DNA of 56,038 bases, from positions 1 to 56,038 of the forward strand of contig JAVYAJ010000385.1 of NCBI GenBank assembly GCA_032229885.1, written 5' to 3'. The notes under the pieces were generated by a model. The model did no database searches, was not told the origin of the DNA, and saw nothing but the letters and a program-made list of their open reading frames with translations. The translations under genes were made by a program, and so were the position numbers. This document shows positions 52,640 through 56,038 of this stretch, piece by piece; positions within the stretch are counted from its first letter, which is position 1; every line of letters begins with the position of its first letter. Source of the stretch: Anammoximicrobium sp032229885 (GTDB lineage Bacteria > Planctomycetota > Planctomycetia > Pirellulales > Pirellulaceae).

Positions 52640-54928
52640 TCACTGTCCCTCTTTCACCGGCAGGAATTGCACGGCATCGGCATGAACCGTGCCCTTTGCG
52701 CCCTGGGCGCCGATCGTAATCGCGATCGGCTGGTCGGGCCGCAGATCGAATTCGCCCAGCGAGATAAAGCCGTTCTCGAGCGGCGGCGGTTGCCGCATAT
52801 CGATCTGCCGCACGATCTCTTGCGAGCCGATGGCGATCGTGACGGGGGCGCGGGGCGCCCGATTTTCGTGAGGCTGGTACGCCAACCGCGCCTCGTAGCG
52901 GCCCGCCGCCGGCGGCTTGAACTCGAAACGAATGCTGGCGCCCGAGTCGGCTCCGGCATACAGGTACCCGTACCCCACATAGCCTCGCAGGCCCGCGCCA
53001 TCGGTCCACGCCCCTTGTTTCACCGCCTGGCGATCGTCGATCACCACGCCCGGCAACGCCTGCGGATCCAGTCCCGTCGGCGGACCGAACGGCGACACGT
53101 GCTTGGGGATGTCGTCCGGGATCACCACCGGCGACGTCAGCGTCGCCCGCCGCGCCTTGCCGGGCAGTTCCAACAGCTTGTCGAGCTCAGCCAGGTGCTT
53201 CGTGTACACGTCGCGCGGCGTACAGTCGTGCTGAACACAGATCGACGCGGCGCGCCCTACGACCTCGCCCATCATGCCGCAGGTCTTCATCACGCGCGTG
53301 GTGCCCAACGCCTCGTGCGTCACGCTGATGTTCCGGCCGGCCATGAACAGGTTGGGAACATTTCGCGAATAGAAACAGCGGTAGGGGATCGGGTATCCAT
53401 ACGCGCGGTCCACGCGATGATCGAATTTGGCGATCGAAATGAACGGGTTATCCGGGAACTTTTGGGCATACTGCTGCTTGGGGTAATGCAAGTCGATGGA
53501 CCAGGTGCTGGGCACACAGCCGTCCGGGAAATCGCGCTTGGCGACGATGTCTTCCTCGGACAGTACGACGTCGCCCAGCAGGCGTCGCGACTCGCGGGGC
53601 CCGCCGATGAACGCGACCCACGTCAGGGTCGCGTTGCGATGCTTGTCCGCGCCGTCGCGGTTTTTCATCGCGTTGAACGCTCCGAAGACCGCTCGCAGGT
53701 TCCAGTCGCGAATGGCTTCGGCGTCGTTGATCGGGTCTTTGTCAAAGCCGCTCTCCCAAAACCATTGGCCGTGAAAGTCGCGCGGATACGGGAAATCGGC
53801 CATCGTCAGGTCCAGCGCCCACGGCGTCTCGGGAAACGTGGTCGGCTCGGGCTGTTCGTCCCAACGCCACATGTTGCTCATCCCCATCCGACCGGTGGGC
53901 GTCATTTCATAGTGCGCGCCGGCCAGCGCACCCACCATGGCATGTCCCGTCGCGTCGCAGAACAGCTTGCCGCTGAACCGCACCTGCTCGCTGGTCCGCG
54001 TGTCGAAGGCGAGCACGGCCGCGATCCGCTCGCCGTCCATCTCGACTTGATACGCGAAATGGTTCAAGAACAGGTCGATGTTCTTCTCGGCCCGAACGAT
54101 CGCTTCCTTGACGTCGTCGCCGAACTCGGCGGCCGTTCCCGGCGATTTCGTCGCGCGGTCCATGAACTCCTCGACGATCTCGCCGATCCGCGGATACCGG
54201 CCGCGACGGATCAAGCCGTTGGCCCAGACGCGAACTTCGCTCGATCCGTTGCCGCCCAGCACGGGTCGATCTTGGACGAGCGCAACGCGACAGCCGAGGC
54301 GGGCCGCCGAGATCGCCGCGCCCATCCCGGCATAACCGCCGCCGACCACGACCAGGTCATATCCGGCTCGCTCGGTCGGCCGGTCGGCCAGGCCCAGCAG
54401 ACCGCGACGCCACTGTGGCAGGATCTCGACGTCGTTGGGCGGCGCCGCATTCGGCTCGTCGGAAAAGAAGATCGCATCGCAACGGCCGTCGAACCCGGTC
54501 AGGTCGCGGAGGGTCAACACGACCTCCGGCTGCCGGATGCTCACCACGCCTCCGTCGTGCCAGAACCAGTCGGCGCCCTTGGTCCCGAACGTCTCGCTCA
54601 GCGGCTGGCCATCGACCAGGACTTGGAACCGCCCCGGCTGTCCATCCGCATTCCAACGAGCCACCCAGTCCTTGGTGCGGACCCAAACGCGATACTCGCC
54701 TGTTTTCGGGAAGCGGACGGTCGTGGTCGCGTCCGCGACGGGGCGGCCCAAACCGTGCGCCAGCAAGTAGGGCGAGCCCATGATGTGGATGAACTGGGTG
54801 TCCAGTTGCCAGCCACCCGGCTGCGCGAAACTCTCGGCTTCGACCAACACCTGTTCTCCGCGCGCCGCGTTCACGCCGCCCAGTCCCCAGAGGACGCAAC
54901 ACAAAACACACAAACTGATTCGCTGCAT
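52640..54928 (-). CDS. Secreted FAD-dependent oxidoreductase
   Basis: A 762-residue exported flavoprotein. Signal peptide (LCVLCCVLWGLGGVNA), an N-terminal carbohydrate-binding-like domain (residues about 25-160; EAESFAQPGGW, GEYRVWVRTKDW), then the FAD domain of the FAD_oxidored type: DLVVVGGGYAGMGAAISAAR (191-210), VLGGNGSSEVRVWANG, GDDVKEAI-type helix and LFMAGRNISVTHEALGTTRV. A C-terminal beta domain follows. Proteins of this architecture are many in Planctomycetota and are thought to oxidise sugars or glycans. The ATG at 54928 follows GAGGAG. A long antisense frame on the plus strand is a shadow. Confidence 0.88.
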   Translation of the reverse strand: MQRISLCVLCCVLWGLGGVNAARGEQVLVEAESFAQPGGWQLDTQFIHIMGSPYLLAHGLGRPVADATTTVRFPKTGEYRVWVRTKDWVARWNADGQPGRFQVLVDGQPLSETFGTKGADWFWHDGGVVSIRQPEVVLTLRDLTGFDGRCDAIFFSDEPNAAPPNDVEILPQWRRGLLGLADRPTERAGYDLVVVGGGYAGMGAAISAARLGCRVALVQDRPVLGGNGSSEVRVWANGLIRRGRYPRIGEIVEEFMDRATKSPGTAAEFGDDVKEAIVRAEKNIDLFLNHFAYQVEMDGERIAAVLAFDTRTSEQVRFSGKLFCDATGHAMVGALAGAHYEMTPTGRMGMSNMWRWDEQPEPTTFPETPWALDLTMADFPYPRDFHGQWFWESGFDKDPINDAEAIRDWNLRAVFGAFNAMKNRDGADKHRNATLTWVAFIGGPRESRRLLGDVVLSEEDIVAKRDFPDGCVPSTWSIDLHYPKQQYAQKFPDNPFISIAKFDHRVDRAYGYPIPYRCFYSRNVPNLFMAGRNISVTHEALGTTRVMKTCGMMGEVVGRAASICVQHDCTPRDVYTKHLAELDKLLELPGKARRATLTSPVVIPDDIPKHVSPFGPPTGLDPQALPGVVIDDRQAVKQGAWTDGAGLRGYVGYGYLYAGADSGASIRFEFKPPAAGRYEARLAYQPHENRAPRAPVTIAIGSQEIVRQIDMRQPPPLENGFISLGEFDLRPDQPIAITIGAQGAKGTVHADAVQFLPVKEGQ

Positions 54929-55447
54929 GGTAGACTCCTCGCCGCTGTTCGTTCTCCGTGACGCGCGTCGCGACCCGCGCTCGTGGCCGCAAACCAACTC
55001 GCGGCCGTAAACCGCATCCCGTAGGTCGCGCACGTTGCCGCTACGAATATCCGTCATCCAGCCTGTTATGTATGGTAACGTCGAACGACGAATCGGGGCA
55101 GCCGTCGCCTTCGAGTCGGCCCATTGAGCGGCACGTCGATCGAACACGAACAATTCCGGTGCGCAGTCCAAGCGACCCCACGCGCAAACAACGCCGCTGG
55201 AGCGGCTGCAAGCGGTCTTCGTGCTCCGAGGATTTCGCTCGGCATGTCCCATTCTCGACCGGGCGGAACTGAATCGCCTCGAACCCGATCGGTCAAACCG
55301 ACGCCGACCAGCACACGGCACGCGTGACGAGTGGCACGCAGGCCAGACAATCGATATGCTGCGTTGTCGGCGGACGTCAGACGAGCCAGCAGCCGGGACT
55401 TGGCTCCGAGACGCGAGCCTGCGGATTTTTCGCCAGGACACGTTTAT
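54929..55447. other. Divergent intergenic region
   Basis: 519 bp between the FAD oxidoreductase (minus) and the membrane protein (plus). A relatively AT-rich patch at 55045-55085 may hold the minus-strand promoter. No gene is supported. Confidence 0.4.
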
Positions 55448-56038
55448 ATGAAGTCCTTGACATCGGGCGACACACGAACGCACGTCGCTTGGCCCCACGG
55501 GGCGGTGCGGATCATCTGGCCGACCAGCCTGTATGGCCTGGCCCTGCTGCTGGCATTGGCCGCATGGCTTTTGGCACGGCGTTGGGCCGGCGCATTCGAG
55601 CGGACGGCCGATCCGGCGATGCTCGCGTCGACCGCACTGCTGTTGGTGGTCTGGTCGGCCAGCCTTCACGGGTCGGGGGGATGGCTCGCCACGTCCGGTC
55701 TCGGCCGCCCCGGCTGGGCTCGTGCGCTGTTCGACGGGTTGACGACAGCCGGTGTGTTCGCCTTCGGCGCCGCGCTGGTTGGCATGAACGCCCTCGCGAT
55801 GCCAGTCGCCGCGTTTTGGTGCGTTTTGCTGGCGTCCGAGGCGGGGTGGGCGGCGGCGATCGTTCGGCGACGACGAGCGGTCGGGACGATCCAAGTCGCG
55901 CGCCCATCGACGGCGAGGAACGTCGCCGACGGACGGCGACAAGACGGGGCGCGCGGGACCGGAGACGAACACGAGCCTGTCGGCACGGCCGGAGTACACG
56001 GCACGGCCGGAGTACACGGCACGGCCGGAGTACACGGC
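55448..56038 (+). CDS. Multi-pass membrane protein, 3' end outside window
   Basis: Open from ATG 55448 (AGGA nine bases upstream) through the last base, so at least 197 residues with no stop seen. Hydrophobic segments: SLYGLALLLALAAWLLA, ASTALLLVVWSA and a longer stretch TTAGVFAFGAALVGMNALAM continuing into another helix, giving three to four TM helices. A basic, disordered-looking cytoplasmic tail follows and ends in six-residue GTAGVH repeats encoded by the 18-bp array. No family recognised. Confidence 0.7.
   Translation, partial: MKSLTSGDTRTHVAWPHGAVRIIWPTSLYGLALLLALAAWLLARRWAGAFERTADPAMLASTALLLVVWSASLHGSGGWLATSGLGRPGWARALFDGLTTAGVFAFGAALVGMNALAMPVAAFWCVLLASEAGWAAAIVRRRRAVGTIQVARPSTARNVADGRRQDGARGTGDEHEPVGTAGVHGTAGVHGTAGVHG
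55982..56038 (+). repeat. 18-bp tandem repeat at window end
   Basis: GGCACGGCCGGAGTACAC is repeated three times exactly and a fourth begins at the last three bases. It keeps frame in the membrane-protein gene (Gly-Thr-Ala-Gly-Val-His). The array probably continues beyond the window. Confidence 0.85.

Noticed and set aside
52121..54961. A 946-residue plus-strand open frame
   Set aside because: It lies antisense to the FAD oxidoreductase, which has clear motifs and a signal peptide. The antisense product is His/Arg-rich with no domain; long antisense frames are common in GC-rich coding DNA.
1..56038. tRNA, rRNA, transposase, integrase, prophage or restriction genes
   Set aside because: None was seen on either strand on reading through; a tRNAscan/Infernal run would settle small RNAs.

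Overview
This 56 kb GC-rich window most likely comes from a member of the Planctomycetota, probably the Pirellulales. The evidence is a BBP7-type outer-membrane barrel protein, an alginate-export porin, a Pst phosphate system with two ATPase genes, a futalosine-pathway menaquinone gene, many secreted DUF1080/DUF4091-like proteins, and dispersed hairpin repeats that I recognise as typical of that group (recall, not a search). Both window ends fall in short tandem repeats, and the last gene runs off the 3' end, so the window may be a whole contig.

Left part (0.5-11 kb), mostly plus strand: an HtrA-like secreted protease, a small lipoprotein (minus), a bacillithiol-type LmbE deacetylase, a Wzx-like flippase, then a housekeeping cluster tpiA-secG-yicC-gmk-rpoZ-coaC-coaB and an extended SDR epimerase. 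yicC/gmk/rpoZ/coaC overlap or nearly overlap, while the two halves of CoaBC are separate genes about 400 bp apart.

Middle part (11-31 kb): an MMPL/RND exporter, a 43-residue membrane peptide, a GH88 hydrolase and a TraB/GumN-like protein; an intergenic promoter-hairpin-terminator unit that looks like a small RNA gene (about 17.15-17.22 kb); an outer-membrane barrel, a DUF1080-like protein, a UDP-sugar dehydrogenase with a palindromic operator candidate, an aldehyde dehydrogenase and an alginate-export porin; then an L-arabinose operon in the order araB-araD-araA with 4-bp overlaps, followed by a zinc alcohol dehydrogenase.

Phosphate region (31.9-37.1 kb), minus strand: pstS-pstC-pstA-pstB2-pstB1-phoU, tightly overlapping. 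The two PstB proteins carry complementary defects in catalytic motifs, predicting an obligate asymmetric ATPase heterodimer. PstS carries a three-copy nine-residue repeat. Upstream lies a DUF433 antitoxin-like gene with a truncated toxin partner.

Right part (38-56 kb): MqnD, a secreted unknown protein, a composite hairpin repeat, a BBP7 barrel, a CPBP membrane protease overlapping rsmE, an orphan ExeA-like ATPase, then a carbohydrate-flavoured group: exported TIM-barrel isomerase, aldo/keto reductase, DUF4091 glycosidase-like protein, UroD-like methyltransferase and a secreted FAD oxidoreductase. The last feature is an unfinished multi-pass membrane protein ending in 18-bp repeats. No tRNA, rRNA, CRISPR array, transposase or prophage was seen.
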